From the NCBI RefSeq assembly GCF_020379485.1, contig NC_063448.1, positions 7,463,726 to 7,527,725 on the forward strand: a stretch of 64,000 bases of DNA, given 5' to 3'. This DNA comes from Brassica napus (taxonomy: Eukaryota > Streptophyta > Magnoliopsida > Brassicales > Brassicaceae). Below are positions 36,648 to 48,503 of the stretch, one piece after another. How positions within the stretch are numbered: position 1 is the first letter of the stretch; every line of letters begins with the position of its first letter. Position numbers and translations under genes: made by a program. The notes beneath the pieces were generated by a model. That model was not told the DNA's origin. It searched no databases and saw only the letters and a list, made by a program, of their open reading frames with translations.

Positions 36648-38117
36648 TGATGTTAGGAGTTTTCAAGGCTCCTAAGACAAATGTTGTAGTATAAATGATT
36701 GTCGAACCAGTTCTGAGAGATATCAAAGCACCGAGAATGCAAGTAATTACTTAATCTAAGTGCAACCAATGATTTAGATGAGTTTTTAAACTATAACTAA
36801 CTAAAAGGAATAACTAAATGATGCTTTCTTAACTATGGGAAAAGAGAACTCATGGATATAGGGATTAGAACTCGGGTGATCAAGTTTCGAACTAAGGATG
36901 GCAAACGATCAATCAAACTATCAACCTTAAGCTTAGACACAATCCTAAACAAACTCTATGTCTAGATGAATGTTCATTTACTAACACAATTCAAACATCA
37001 AATGTCTTTGGTTGAATAATATGAAAGCAATCATAACTAGCAAGTCCAATGGCTATCTTAGCACCTCTAACAACAAATGTCTTTGGCAAAGTATGCTAAA
37101 AGCTTAGAAGAGTTGCCTCGGGCATTTCCTCGAACACCTTTCGGGTGAGAAATGCCTAAGGATCAACAACTGAGTGGCCAACTCAGAAGATGCATTATGT
37201 TCACTCTGTTAGCAAGGAAATATGAATGATCTACACTAAAACATCCTAGCTCTAACCTAATCACCCTTAATCTCCCTAACCCATGAATTCAAAAGGTGAT
37301 TACTCACTAATCTCCATGATTCCTCTTAAACCCATGTTGGATTTCAGATTAATCATGTAGAGATACACAGAAAATAGATAATAAAACACAGAATTTCAAT
37401 AATAAAACTGATCAATTGATTCAAGAGATGACTTTCCAAAGGTTTTTGGTGGTTTTTCTTAAGAACAAAGATGATCCGCCTCCTGGTGGCTTACAGAGTA
37501 TTAAAACATAGGTTTAGAAAATAAAAACGTGCATAATGAAATGACCAAAAGGCCTTTGAGAAATCATAAGTTCGAGCAGAAATAAGACGCGCAGCGACCT
37601 CCGCTCGTCGCTCCGACAAGTCGCTCCATGCTTCGGGAGCGACCTCGCTGCGTCGCTGCGAGAGGTCGCTCCGGACTCGTTCTCGCGTCTCTGAGTGATG
37701 AAAACGCGAGCGACTCCTCCCTGTCGCTCCGTGAAGTCACTCCATGCTTCGAGAGCGACCTCACTGTGTCGCTGCGAGAGGTCGCTCCGGACTCGTTCTC
37801 GCGTCTCCGGGTGATCAAAACGCGAGCGACTCTTTCCTGTCGCTCTGGTAAGGTCGCTCTGATAGGAAGATCAGAGCGACTTGATGGTGTCGCTCCGGAC
37901 TGGTCGCTCCGGTAAGGTGCTCGCCCAATGATCACTTTAAACACTTCTTTTGAACTCCAATTGCACCCAAATGTCTCCAAAAACTCCATGTGGTACTCCA
38001 ATACCTGATAAGGACTCATGTATGCAAAATGCAACCTAAACATGGCTAAATCCTAATCTATATGATCAAAATGCACATGGGTGAATGGATAAAACAATAG
38101 AAATATGCAAGATATCA
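36648..38117 (-). repeat. 3' LTR of the Athila element
   Basis: 1,470 bp, TG...CA ends on the minus strand. About 37580-37915 is packed with agcgac / gtcgct motifs in both orientations. Confidence 0.95.
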
Positions 38118-38132
38118 ACTCCCCCAAACTTG
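38118..38132 (-). other. Polypurine tract next to the 3' LTR
   Basis: On the minus strand it reads caagtttgggggagt, directly adjoining the LTR start TGATATC. This is the plus-strand priming site of reverse transcription. Confidence 0.85.
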
Positions 38133-39592
38133 TTCTTTACTTGTCCACAAGTGAACTTTCTAGAACTCATAGGGAGAGAGGTTTGAAGGTGGGAGCTCAT
38201 AGCCAAAAGAAACACAACTAGCAAACACAATTAGCACACTCTCTTATTATACTCTAGCTTCTCTAGGCCTATCTCAACTCCTTTTGCCCCTACACTCATC
38301 ATCAAGCATCCACACATTCAAATCAACCAACTCTCACATTCATTAAGCACAAAACATCTAGTGAATTCTTGCAAATGGTCAGTCGGTCCAAGTCATTTGG
38401 GTAAGGGAAGGCTTTTATTCAAGTGATTCAAGAGGTTCGAAACATAAAATCTTTAAGGTGGTTTACTCTCGAAACAAGTAGCCTTGACATTGCACATAAT
38501 ATATCTAAGAAAGGGACCAACTCATGCATACAATGCTCAATCTCCATTGTTCTACCCTTTTCCCAAACATACAATTACACAATCTTTCCCCAATGTCAAG
38601 CCCAACTCACATCTCTCACCAAAAGATCTCAAGAACGCCCTGCACACAAAACTATTTTCTTTGAAATCTCATAAGGATTTTTCTTAACTTCAAAACAAAA
38701 TTTAGCTCTAAACAGTTTTGCTAGCCCCCTTTCTTCTTTTTTTTTTTTTTTTTTGGGGGGCCAAGACTTTTCATAAACTGAGCTAGAAGTTTCTCAACTT
38801 ATCCCATAAAGACTAGTCAATTAAGCACAAGAGTTCACTCTTTTCCTTCCACTTTCTCATACTCCCAAATCAAACTTTACAACACTCACCCCCATCTATG
38901 GCTAGACAATGACGTGCCTAATCTAGCAAGAATGAAGATCAAGCATTGTCGTTCCCGATACTCTCAACATTATGCACATGTAAGACTTTCCTAAGAAGGC
39001 CTCACTCATCAAACAATGAAAGCTTAAAAGGAGGGAAAGGTTTTTGGGAGTGGTCTACCACTAGAGTTTGTCAAAAAAGATTGGCATAAAAGATGCGACA
39101 ACTCAAGTGTGTATAGCCATGACTCAGTACACAAGGGACCCTAAGCAAGAAGCATTAAGTTCGTTTAGTTCAAATAGGGTCGTAGTTGGCTTCAAAGACT
39201 AGGTTTCAGCAATCAACAAGTTTCAAGAAGAGTTTTCAAGGCACGAAACATACAAGTCTTTTCGAGAGGTGCATAGCTTTTCAGGTGAAACGTAGTGTTC
39301 TTTATAAGGCATTTAAAATCATTGCTTGAATGCAACATATATGCCCTAGACTCTCCTAGAAATGCAAAATGATGCAAACTAAATGAATTTGTTTTTTTTT
39401 TTTAATGCAAATAGGTATGCAATGCATGACTCATGAAACAACATCAAAGCAAACATGATCAAATGCTTGGTACCTCCCCCAAACTTGAGTTACACAGTCT
39501 CTGTGTTGTCAAGTAAAGAGAGAGAGATACCGAAAAGAAAACTAATATGCAAAAAGGAAATGGTATATACAAGGGAGAGAAAGAAGTACCTC
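38133..39592. other. Non-coding 3' region of the Athila element
   Basis: Lies between the ATHILA ORF-1-like gene and the polypurine tract. It has a poly-T run (~38738) and no domain-bearing frame. A second polypurine-like tract sits at 39473-39487. Confidence 0.7.
39473..39487 (-). other. Internal second polypurine tract
   Basis: On the minus strand it reads caagtttgggggagg, matching the LTR-adjacent tract in 14 of 15 positions, 1.36 kb inside the element. It may act as a second plus-strand primer; this is inference. Confidence 0.45.
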
Positions 39593-41338
39593 CTATGGAT
39601 AGTAGGTGGGGCAAGATGCCCCAGCATCGTCGTCGTCAGGTGGGAAGGAGGTGTAGTAACCACCGGATGCTGAACCGGAGCCTCCATACCATGGTTGGCT
39701 CTCAACCTCGTCAATCTCGACCTCACTATCAAAAGAAGCGAGGGATGGGGACTTGTTACCGGAAGTGGAAGGTTGAGTGGGTGGGTTCCTCCACTTACGC
39801 TGAAGCTGCGCAGCAGTCAGGGGGAAGCCAAGTCTGCTGAGGTGGAGGCTGGGGGTTTGAGGTGTTCGTGAAAGCAAAGTCTGCTGAGCTACATCCAGCT
39901 ATTCCTCCCCTGGTTAAGACATCAGCTACTTTCTTCATGAATTTGGCTGAGGTCTTTGCCTGCTTCTTTACTGTCTTGCTTAGCGCCTTGCACTTATTCT
40001 TCAGCTTTTCTATCGTTCTGTCCTGAGCCTTGTTCCACCTCTGAAGGCGACCAATGTGGTCATGAGCATCACGAAGAGCTCCAGGGGGAAGAACTCCGTC
40101 ATGTGGTTTGAAGTAGTAGCGCGGAGGTCCATAGATATGCTCAGAAGGGTCTGCAACAGGCGAGTCATGTCGCGTAGGAACACTCCTTCTCTTTGATGGA
40201 GCAGCATGAACTGGATCGAGAGGCCCGTGTTCTCCAAGAAAGTACTCATGGGGTATGTTGAAGCTGATAGCTCCAGGTATTTCTAAATTCGTCAGGTTCC
40301 GGTTTGGAAGAACCACTTCGACTGGCTTGCCCTGCAAGTAGTAGTGGTAGACGTAGTCCTTCCCATACATCCCACTAAAATAGGTAGCAATCCTCAAGTA
40401 GGTGCCATCAATGAACTTAGGTCTCGCTGCGTCCTTTCCCAAGGGAACATTCAGAAATTGGAGCAGTGGTGTGATCATCCACCTATCCCCATCTTTGGGC
40501 GCGAATCAGTGGTGTACCACGCCCAGTCTCTGTAGTGCTGGAGACGACCCACAAAGAAACTGACCATCCCGAAGGTAGCATAGATGTCGGTGCTGGGAAA
40601 GGGTAAAACTCCAGGTTGGGCGTAGGGTCGGATAGCCGGATAGAGCAGTCGCATGTCTTCCTCAGTAACCGTACCAGCTTGCTTCCGTGGGTAGAATGCA
40701 TGGACGAGCATCATGTGGAGGTAACGTACGGACGGGTGTCGGATGTGTGAGTTCTTGTCAGCCCCGGTAGTGTGTTTGTTTCCAGTGATCAACTTCCAAA
40801 GCTCCGTGGGAAGGTTCTCACACTTGGGTAGGGAGTGGTCTTCTAGGTCTTGGAACCCCATGACTCTCCCAATGTCCTTGAAGTTCATGTTGTATTCTCG
40901 TCCATTGACCTTGAAACTGATTTTGCCCCATCCTTGCCTCACATGCGCGGTGTCGTGGTAAGTGACCGCAAGAGAAGATAAGAACTGACAAGTGACATCC
41001 TTGTAGAAAGGATATGCCATGGTGAGGAGTTTTGGCATCTTCAAATGTCCTAGCATCTCCTCAATGTCAGATTCAAGACCCAACTCCTTCAGCAGATCAA
41101 GGTCGGCGAACCTGGTTGGAGTCCAAGTGACCTCATTCTTCAAGTGATCATACAGCTCCTCCACAGATGGAGTTTTCGCCCTATCTCGATCAACCGCAAC
41201 CCCCTTGCCTTTGCACATCTTGGCTTTCTTCGTAGGTGTCTGCTCATCAGCACTCTCAGTTTCACTTTCCTCATGGTTGGGAACTGCTACACTTTTTCCT
41301 GCCCTCTTCTCCTGTTCTTTCGATTTCCTTGCAGCCAA
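39593..41338 (-). pseudogene. ATHILA ORF-1-like protein in the env position, frameshifted
   Basis: It starts MAARKSKEQEKRAGKSV (41338), followed by the nuclear-looking basic KKAKMCKGKGVAV, TPSVEELYDHLKNEVTWTPT, FYKDVTCQFLSSLAVTYHDT, and WGKISFKVNGREYNMNFKDI, as in the Arabidopsis retrotransposon ORF-1 (ATHILA) family. The frame closes at 40475 after RPKMGIGG; the homology continues in another frame from 40478 (RWMITPLLQFLNVPLGKD ... PGAISFNIPHEYFLG, then a Lys-rich coiled region), and shifts once more near 39840 into a tail ending at 39593 (QPWYGGSGSASGG). One-base indels at G-runs explain both shifts. Its role in Athila elements is unknown. Confidence 0.75.
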
Positions 41339-42169
41339 AGTCTGCTGTCAAACAGTCCTCTGCGTCCCTGAGCCAGTTGGCTCGCAAGCTAAAGCTTTTC
41401 CTCTTAGTGCAAACTCTTGTCTTTCAGCTTCTTGTCTCTCAGCTTCCAACTTTCCCTTTGTCTTCTTAGCCATTTTCACCTGAGAAATTAAAAACTCGAA
41501 AACGGATAAGTAGATGGAAGTAAAGAAGGGCAAGACTTTGCAAGTGAAAATTGCAAAAGTGAACTTAACAAATGAATTATCAATTTAAACTCAAGTTCAA
41601 CACAATGCAACAATTCTCACTCTTGTAACACCTTAACGCATCTAGTTCACCCACAGACACACCCAATTAAGGTCAAATTCGAAAACCTTCAAATCCATGA
41701 ACCCTAATTTTGCCAAAGTGCAAATTAAACTCAATTTCACCATTTATTCGACAACCCAACTTGATAGATAAGCTTTCCCTAGTCTATTTCACCACAATCT
41801 AGCAAGAAAATGACCAAATTTCGATTTTCAAATCCTAGGGTTCATGGACCTACGAATTTGAATTTAAAAGCTCAATACCTTGCTTTGGATGAAAAGAAAT
41901 GGTGAATGGGTGGTGAGGAATAGGCTACAGGGGCGAAAGCTTGGATTTAGAAACAAGAACTAGTTGATTTGGGTGAGAATTGAGAAAGTTTTGGGATTTT
42001 TGGTGTGGGTGAGTTTGAGAGAGTTTGAGAGTTTGTGAGAGGAGGGGAGAGTGATAGAGATGGAGTCGCGGGGGTTGGGGTAGGTTTAGGGTCGTCCGGT
42101 TCGGTCTAGGGTGGTTAAGGTCGGTTTACTTGAATTAAACCGGGGTTTAGAGTTAGAAAACTTACCTGG

Positions 42170-42565
42170 ACCGGCTCAGGAGCGACGTGAGGGTGTCGCT
42201 GCGAGAGGTCGCTCCCGAGTCATTTTCTCGCATCGTGATTCGACGAAAACGCGAGCGACCTTGGAGTGTTGCTCTCGAAACCTCGCTCTGGAGCTGGAGC
42301 GACTTCGAGGTGTCGCTCTAGGACGTCGCTCTGGGCCAGTTTTTGAGCTCCGTGACGACGAAAACACGAGCGACTTCGAGGTGTCGCTCCCGTAACGTCG
42401 CTCCCAGCTGGAGCGACTTCATGTGCTCACTCTGAGAGGTCGCTCCGAGAGTGTTTTTGGAGCACAAAACGTCTTTAAGCCGAGCGACCTCGAGGTGTCG
42501 CTCCCGTAACGTCGCTCCCAGCTGGAGCGACTTCGAGGTGTCGCTGTGAGACCTCGCTCCCACGC
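42170..42565. repeat. AGCGAC/GTCGCT palindromic repeat block inside the Athila spacer
   Basis: Tracts such as gagcgacttcgaggtgtcgc and cgctcccgtaacgtcgctcc recur 3-4 times, with arms agcgac and gtcgct inverted around short spacers. The same motif family fills part of both LTRs. The rest of 41339-42744 is non-coding. Confidence 0.75.
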
Positions 42566-42744
42566 ACGATTTTTGCTCAAACCTGCATCGATCAAGCACC
42601 TGCACACGACTTCTCTCTTTTTTTTTTTTTTATGCAATAAGATGAAAATGAAAATACCAATGCAATATATACAAGGATACGCATGGGACTTCCTCCCAAG
42701 TGAGCTTGTTTTAAGTCTCTAGCTTGACTTTGCCTCTTTTTGGA

Positions 42745-45700
42745 TTAGGCCGGGGTAGGGTCAGACAGTGGAGTTGAAACCCCATCTTCCTCTGGTGCAG
42801 TAGCCATGTAGAGCTTAACCCTTTGCCCATTGACTGTGAAGTCTCTTCCATCAGTACTCCACAAAACTATTGCTCCATATGGCCTAACCTCTTTGACTTT
42901 GAAAGGACCTGACCACCTTGACTTAAGCTTTCCTGGAAATAGCTTCAGCCTAGAGTTGTAGAGAAGAACTTGATCTCCTTCTTTAAACTCTCTCTTCAGG
43001 ATATTCTTGTCATGGAAAGCTTTAGTCTTCTCCTTGTAGATCCTTGAGTTCTCAAAAGCATCCATTCTTATCTCATCAAGCTCATGTAGCTGAAAAATCC
43101 TTTTCTCCTTGGCACTCTTGATGTCAAAGTTCAGCAACTTTATTGCCCATAGTGCCTTGTACTCAAGCTCCACTGGCAGATGGCAAGCTTTCCCATACAC
43201 TAGGTTGAAAGGTGTGGTGCCCAGTGGTGTCTTGTACGCTGTCCTATAAGCCCAAAGTGCATCATCAAGCTTATTGGACCAATCCTTCCTTGTGATCCCC
43301 ACAATCTTCTCCAAGATAGACTTGATCTCCCTGTTAGAAATCTCAACTTGGCCACTTGTTTGGGGGTGATAAGGAGTTGCCACCTTGTGCTTCACACCAT
43401 TCTTCTTGAGAAGTCCCTCAAGCAGTTTGTTAATGAAGTGGGAACCTCCGTCACTGATCACAACTCTTGGGACTCCAAACCTTGGAAAGATGATGCTCTT
43501 GAACATCTTGGTTACAACTCTAGCATCATTGGTGGGGCTTGCAATAGCTTCCACCCATTTGGAGACATAATCAACAGCCACAAGGATGTATTTGTTTCCA
43601 AAAGATGATGGAAATGGTCCCATGAAGTCAATACCCCACACATCAAACACTTCAACTTCAAGGATTGGATTCTGAGGCATCTCATTCCTCTTGGTGATGT
43701 TTCCTCTTCTTTGGCAAGAATCACACTTTGAAACAAAGTCTTGTGTATCCTTGAACATATGTGGCCACCAGAATCCAGCTTGTAACACTTTCGCAACTGT
43801 CTTGAAGGTGGCAAAGTGGCCTCCATAAGATGATCCATGACACTGTGTAAGGATCCCATCAATCTCCTCATTTGCAACCACTCTTCTATAAAGCTGATCC
43901 TTGCAGAGAATGTAGAGATAGGGTTCATCCCAGTAGTATCTCTTCACATCCTTGTAGAACTTCTTCTTGGCATAGCCCACAAGATTCAAAGGTTCTCTTC
44001 CTGTGGCTAGGTAGTTCACCAAATCAGCATACCAAGGTTCCTTCTCTTCTGTTGCCTTGACTTCTTCCAGCTTCCTACCAGTCTCACAAACTGCTATCAC
44101 TGCTTCAATAGCCATGATCTGCTCCTCAGGAAGTCCTTCGTCAATAGGAATACCAGACTCTACCCTCAACCTGGACAAATGATCAGCTACACCATTCTCA
44201 ACTCCTGGCTTGTCCTTAATCTCCATATCAAACTCTTGAAGCAAAAGGATCCACCTCAAAAGCCTGGGTTTTGCATCCTTCTTGGCCAAAAGGTGTCTCA
44301 AGGCAGCATGATCTGTGTAGACAATGACTTTAGACCCAACCAAGTAGCTCCTGAACTTCTCAAAGGCAAAAACAATTGCCAGCATCTCCTTCTCTGTTGT
44401 GGCATACCTCATCTGAGCATCATTGAGGGTTTGGCTGGCATAGTAGATCACATGGGTTTTGCCATCTTTCTTCTGCCCCAAAACAGCTCCCACAGCATAG
44501 TCACTAGCGTCACACATGATCTCAAAAGGGAGATCCCAATCAGGTGGCTGGACAATTGGAGCACTAATGAGTTCACCTTTCAGCTTCTTGAAAGCTTGTA
44601 GACATTCCACATCAAAACTGAAGGTGGCTTCCTTGCACAGCAGCCTGGTCAAAGGTCTAGTGATCATGGAGAAGTCCTTGATGAACCTCCTGTAGAAACC
44701 AGCATGACCAAGAAAACTCCGGATGTCTTTCACTGTCTTTGGTGGGGGCAAACCAACCATAACATCGATTTTGGCTTTATCCACCTCAATCCCCTTCTCT
44801 GAAATCTTGTGTCCCAGCACAATCCCTTCCTTGACCATGAAGTGACACTTCTCCCAATTCAGCACAAGGTTGGTGTCTTCACATCTCTGTAGGACCCTGC
44901 ACAAGTTTGACAAACAAGCAGAAAACGAAGATCCGTAGACAGAGAAATCATCCATAAATACCTCCACAACATCCTCAATCAGATCAGAGAAAATTGACAT
45001 CATGCACCTTTGAAAGGTGGCTGGAGCATTACATAGACCAAATGGCATCCTTCGATATGCAAAGGTACCATAGGGACATGTGAATGTCGTTTTCTCTTGA
45101 TCATTGGGATGTATGGGGATTTGGAAAAATCCTGAGTACCCATCAAGAAAGCAATAGAATGGGTGATTTGCAAGTCTCTCAAGCATCTGATCAATAAATG
45201 GTAATGGGAAATGATCCTTTCTAGATGCGGAGTTTAGTTTTCGGTAATCAATGCACATTCTATGACCTGTGATGGTTCTTGTTGGTATCAATTCATCCTT
45301 GTCATTTTTAATCACAGTGATACCACCTTTCTTTGGTACAACATGCACAGGTGATACCCATTTAGAATCTGAGATAGGGTAAATAACACCAGCATCTAAG
45401 AGTTTAAGAATCTCTTTCTTTACAACATCCTTCAGGTTAGGATTTAACCTTCTTTGATGCTCGATAGAAGTCATTGATTCATCCTCAAGATGTATCCTAT
45501 GCATGCACAAAGAGGGTGATATTCCCTTGATGTCATCCAGTGAGTAACCTATTGCCTTTCTAAATCTTTTAAGCGTTTTCAAAAGTTCAGATAGCTCAGT
45601 TTCAGTAAGTTCACTACTCACAATGACAGGATAAGTTTCATTAGGACCAAGGAATGCATACCTTACACCATGGGGGAGAGGTTTAAGCTCCACTTTAGGT

Positions 45701-46794
45701 GCCTTAAGCTCACTCCAGTCATTCTGCTGGGTGTCATCTTGCTGAGTGGCTGAGACTTCTTGGTGAACCATCTGTGGAAGCTCCTCGTACTGATCCTTAC
45801 TGACAAACCCCTGGTGTGAATCCAGCATCATCCCATAGGCAGTACTCTCCAGGTTCTCAATCACCACAGCCTCTCTCTCTACAGTCAAAGCATGCTGTAG
45901 AGGGTCCTCTAGTGACAACTCTTCAAGGAGTTCATCAGCAAGGGCGTCCATCTCTTCAATGTAGAACACTTGCCCTTGAACTGTTGGCCTCCTCATTACC
46001 TCCTTGATGTCAAAATGGAGAATGTGCCCTTTACCCAGATGGAGATCAATCTTGCCTTCTTTCACATTAACAATAGCTCCTGCTGTTGCTAAGAAAGGCC
46101 TTCCAAGGATTAAAGGGTCTTGAGCTTCTTCACCCATTTCAAGCACCACAAAGTCTGTAGGGATCTCATAATTTCCAACCATCACTGGGAGGTCCTCTAA
46201 GATACCCACAGGGTACTTCACTGAACGATCAGCCAATACCAGAGAAAGTCTACACTTCTTGTACTGAGTGAAGCCGAGCTTCTTAGCAACAGATAGGGGC
46301 ATCAAGCTGACACTAGCTCCCAAATCGCAGAGACATCTATCAAATACCATAGGTCCAAGAGCACAAGGTAATGTGAAGCATCCTGGATCTTCTAGCTTCT
46401 TTGGAATGACAAGCCTCTGAATGATAGCACTGCACTCATGAGTGAGAATCACCATGCCCTCCATCTCTTTCTTCTTTGCAGCTACAACATCTTTCAGGAA
46501 CTTGCTGTATTGAGGAATCAACATGAAAGCATCAATAATGGGCATTGTGACCTGGACTTCACTCATTTGCTTTTCAAATAGAGCTTGGTACTTCTCTAGC
46601 AGCTGCCTCTTGAATCGACCTGGGAATGGGAGCTTGGGTTCATAGGCAGGAGGAACAAAAGAACTTTCACTTGCAGGAGTGACAACTTCACCATCCTTAA
46701 CTGTTTTCTTCTCTTCTCCAACCTTTCCTTTTCCTTTGGCTTCCACTATCTTCTCCAAGATCTCGTCATTGATCTTCTCATCAACAATCACCAC
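42745..46794 (-). CDS. Athila Gypsy pol polyprotein (protease, RT, RNase H, integrase)
   Basis: One uninterrupted frame of 1,349 codons. Approximate residues: aspartic protease with [14 protein letters not shown] at ~155; reverse transcriptase from ~455 with [34 protein letters not shown] and the catalytic FMDDF at ~613; RNase H from ~755 ([33 protein letters not shown]); integrase zinc finger H-H-C-C ([11 protein letters not shown] ... CDSCQRRGN) at ~985-1030; integrase core D, D, E in [11 protein letters not shown] (~1058), VISDGGSHF (~1113) and the SNREIKS region (~1150); then a C-terminal [10 protein letters not shown] / RVKLYMA module. All catalytic residues are present. The frame differs from gag and is open a little upstream of the given start, so expression needs a frameshift or a separate start. 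Confidence 0.95.
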   Translation of the reverse strand: MVIVDEKINDEILEKIVEAKGKGKVGEEKKTVKDGEVVTPASESSFVPPAYEPKLPFPGRFKRQLLEKYQALFEKQMSEVQVTMPIIDAFMLIPQYSKFLKDVVAAKKKEMEGMVILTHECSAIIQRLVIPKKLEDPGCFTLPCALGPMVFDRCLCDLGASVSLMPLSVAKKLGFTQYKKCRLSLVLADRSVKYPVGILEDLPVMVGNYEIPTDFVVLEMGEEAQDPLILGRPFLATAGAIVNVKEGKIDLHLGKGHILHFDIKEVMRRPTVQGQVFYIEEMDALADELLEELSLEDPLQHALTVEREAVVIENLESTAYGMMLDSHQGFVSKDQYEELPQMVHQEVSATQQDDTQQNDWSELKAPKVELKPLPHGVRYAFLGPNETYPVIVSSELTETELSELLKTLKRFRKAIGYSLDDIKGISPSLCMHRIHLEDESMTSIEHQRRLNPNLKDVVKKEILKLLDAGVIYPISDSKWVSPVHVVPKKGGITVIKNDKDELIPTRTITGHRMCIDYRKLNSASRKDHFPLPFIDQMLERLANHPFYCFLDGYSGFFQIPIHPNDQEKTTFTCPYGTFAYRRMPFGLCNAPATFQRCMMSIFSDLIEDVVEVFMDDFSVYGSSFSACLSNLCRVLQRCEDTNLVLNWEKCHFMVKEGIVLGHKISEKGIEVDKAKIDVMVGLPPPKTVKDIRSFLGHAGFYRRFIKDFSMITRPLTRLLCKEATFSFDVECLQAFKKLKGELISAPIVQPPDWDLPFEIMCDASDYAVGAVLGQKKDGKTHVIYYASQTLNDAQMRYATTEKEMLAIVFAFEKFRSYLVGSKVIVYTDHAALRHLLAKKDAKPRLLRWILLLQEFDMEIKDKPGVENGVADHLSRLRVESGIPIDEGLPEEQIMAIEAVIAVCETGRKLEEVKATEEKEPWYADLVNYLATGREPLNLVGYAKKKFYKDVKRYYWDEPYLYILCKDQLYRRVVANEEIDGILTQCHGSSYGGHFATFKTVAKVLQAGFWWPHMFKDTQDFVSKCDSCQRRGNITKRNEMPQNPILEVEVFDVWGIDFMGPFPSSFGNKYILVAVDYVSKWVEAIASPTNDARVVTKMFKSIIFPRFGVPRVVISDGGSHFINKLLEGLLKKNGVKHKVATPYHPQTSGQVEISNREIKSILEKIVGITRKDWSNKLDDALWAYRTAYKTPLGTTPFNLVYGKACHLPVELEYKALWAIKLLNFDIKSAKEKRIFQLHELDEIRMDAFENSRIYKEKTKAFHDKNILKREFKEGDQVLLYNSRLKLFPGKLKSRWSGPFKVKEVRPYGAIVLWSTDGRDFTVNGQRVKLYMATAPEEDGVSTPLSDPTPA

Positions 46795-46802
46795 TTCATC
46801 AT

Positions 46803-48377
46803 CTATGTTGATGGCGACCCCCTCACTTTGTTTCTCAGATCCTTGGTGAGAGCTCTCTGAGGTAACTCCTTACCATTCCTGAGAGTGATAGCTTTCATGG
46901 TTTCCTTTGGGTTTTGCTCAGATTTTCCAGGTAGAGAACCTTGTTGGCGATTTTGTTGAGTGTTCATGGCAGCAAACTGGTTTTCCAAAGCTCTGAACTT
47001 ATTGTTGAGCTCATTGTAGCTCCCATCAATATTTGAGTGAAGGTTCTTCAACTCATAGCCAACATGCTTCTCACTTCTTGTTTGAGACTCCATGATTTGT
47101 TTCAGTAGAGCTTCAGTGTTGTTGACTTGAGGAGTTGAGGTAGAGGGATTAGATTGTTGTTGGGAAGAATGGTTGCCCTTGTTGTTGAAACCAGGAGGAG
47201 GGTTTTGCTGAGGTTGATAGCTGCCTTGCTGATTATTCCGAGGCTGATAACCACTCTGTTGGTTGTTGGAATAGGATTTCTGTTGGTAGTTGTTGTACTG
47301 AAAGTTGGGCTCTTTCTTGTACCAGCTACCATTGTTGTTGATGAAACACAGCTCTTCCTGACCTTCCAAACCCTCAACTTCATGGACAACAACTGGTGTC
47401 TCTTGGCTTGGGTTGCCAACAAAGTGCAGCTGCTCTTGGGTAGCTTTGTCAGCAATGAGGATGTCTATCTTATCCTGTAGAGCCTTCAACTCCTTCCTCG
47501 TCTGCTTATCATCTGTTCTACTACCTCTGTCGTGGTCTCCACTGTAGACTGCATCACTCTTAACCATGTTGTCAACCAGCTCCTCTGCATCCTCCTCAGT
47601 TCTCCCCAAGAAGAACTCATTGCTAGCTGTATCCAGTCTGGCCCTGTACTTAGGAAAAGCACCACGGTAGAATGTGCTCAGCAAACTCTCCTTAGAGAAA
47701 CCATGGTGTGGGCATTGAGCTTGGTAGCCCTTGAATCTCTCCCAGGCTTCACTGAATCCTTCCAAGCCCTTCTGTTGGAAGCTGGAAATCTCATTTCTCA
47801 GCTTAGCAGTTCTTGAAGTAGAGAAGAACTTCTCCAAGAATGCTCTCTTGCAATCATCCCAAGTGGTGATGGAGTCGCTGGGTAGAGACTTCTCCCACTG
47901 ATGTGCCTTATCCCCCAAAGAGAAGGGGAATAGCTTGAGCTTTAAGGCATCTTCGGACACACCATTGGTTTTTGACAACCCACAGTAGTTGTCGAACCTG
48001 TCCAAGTGATCAAATGGATCTTCTAGAGCCAAGCCATGATACTTGTTGTTCTCGATCACGTTGAGGAGTCCTGATTTGATCTCAAAGTTGTTGGCTGCCA
48101 CAGCGGGTGCTCGGATTCCCAATCTATGACCATGAATGTTGGGGCGATCGTAAGTGCCAATGGGTCAAGCTGCTCGCTGTTGGTTAGCTGGGGCATTGTT
48201 ATTAGCGCCATTGACGCCTGCATCATGTTGATGAACGTCTCCCATATCAGTGTTCAGTCTTTGCAGTTGAGCCTGTTGCTCTTCATCTCTTTTCTTTCTA
48301 GCACACTCTCTCTCTAAAGCTCTGATGTCTGCAACTCGTGGAACTAGGTTTGATGGACCGTTGCTCCGTAAGTTCAT
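46803..48377 (-). pseudogene. Athila gag, complete except for one in-frame TGA
   Basis: Likely start MNLRSNGPSNLVPRVADIRA at 48377, with an Arg/Glu/Gln-rich helix (ECARKKRDEEQQAQLQRLNT). A TGA at 48165-48167 interrupts the frame between QQRAA and PIGTYDRPN; the same frame then continues to 46803 through the capsid-like retrotransposon gag domain (DPFDHLDRFDNYCGLSKTNG, LFPFSLGDKAHQWEKSLPSD, AFLEKFFSTSRTAKLRNEIS, ERFKGYQAQCPHHGF) and a Gln/Asn-rich C-terminus. The stop probably came from CGA or AGA to TGA. The downstream ORF (439 codons) starts in-frame after the stop. Confidence 0.85.
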
Positions 48378-48486
48378 ACACCTGTAGATTAAAGGGAGGT
48401 GAAAAAGAGTCAGTAACAAAAGAAAATAAAAATGACTTAGTCGCAAGCAATTGACTAAATCTCAATGTTTAAATCTACTCAGAATT

Positions 48487-48501
48487 TGGCAACGGCGCCA
48501 A
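48487..48501 (-). other. Primer binding site of the Athila element
   Basis: On the minus strand it reads tggcgccgttgcc and starts 2 bp after the 5' LTR end at 48504. This is the PBS form usual in plant Athila/Tat elements. Confidence 0.85.
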
Positions 48502-48503
48502 TT

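Noticed and set aside
37564..38043. Open frames across the LTR GTCGCT block
   Set aside because: Repeated motif coding; present in both LTRs and not conserved as protein.
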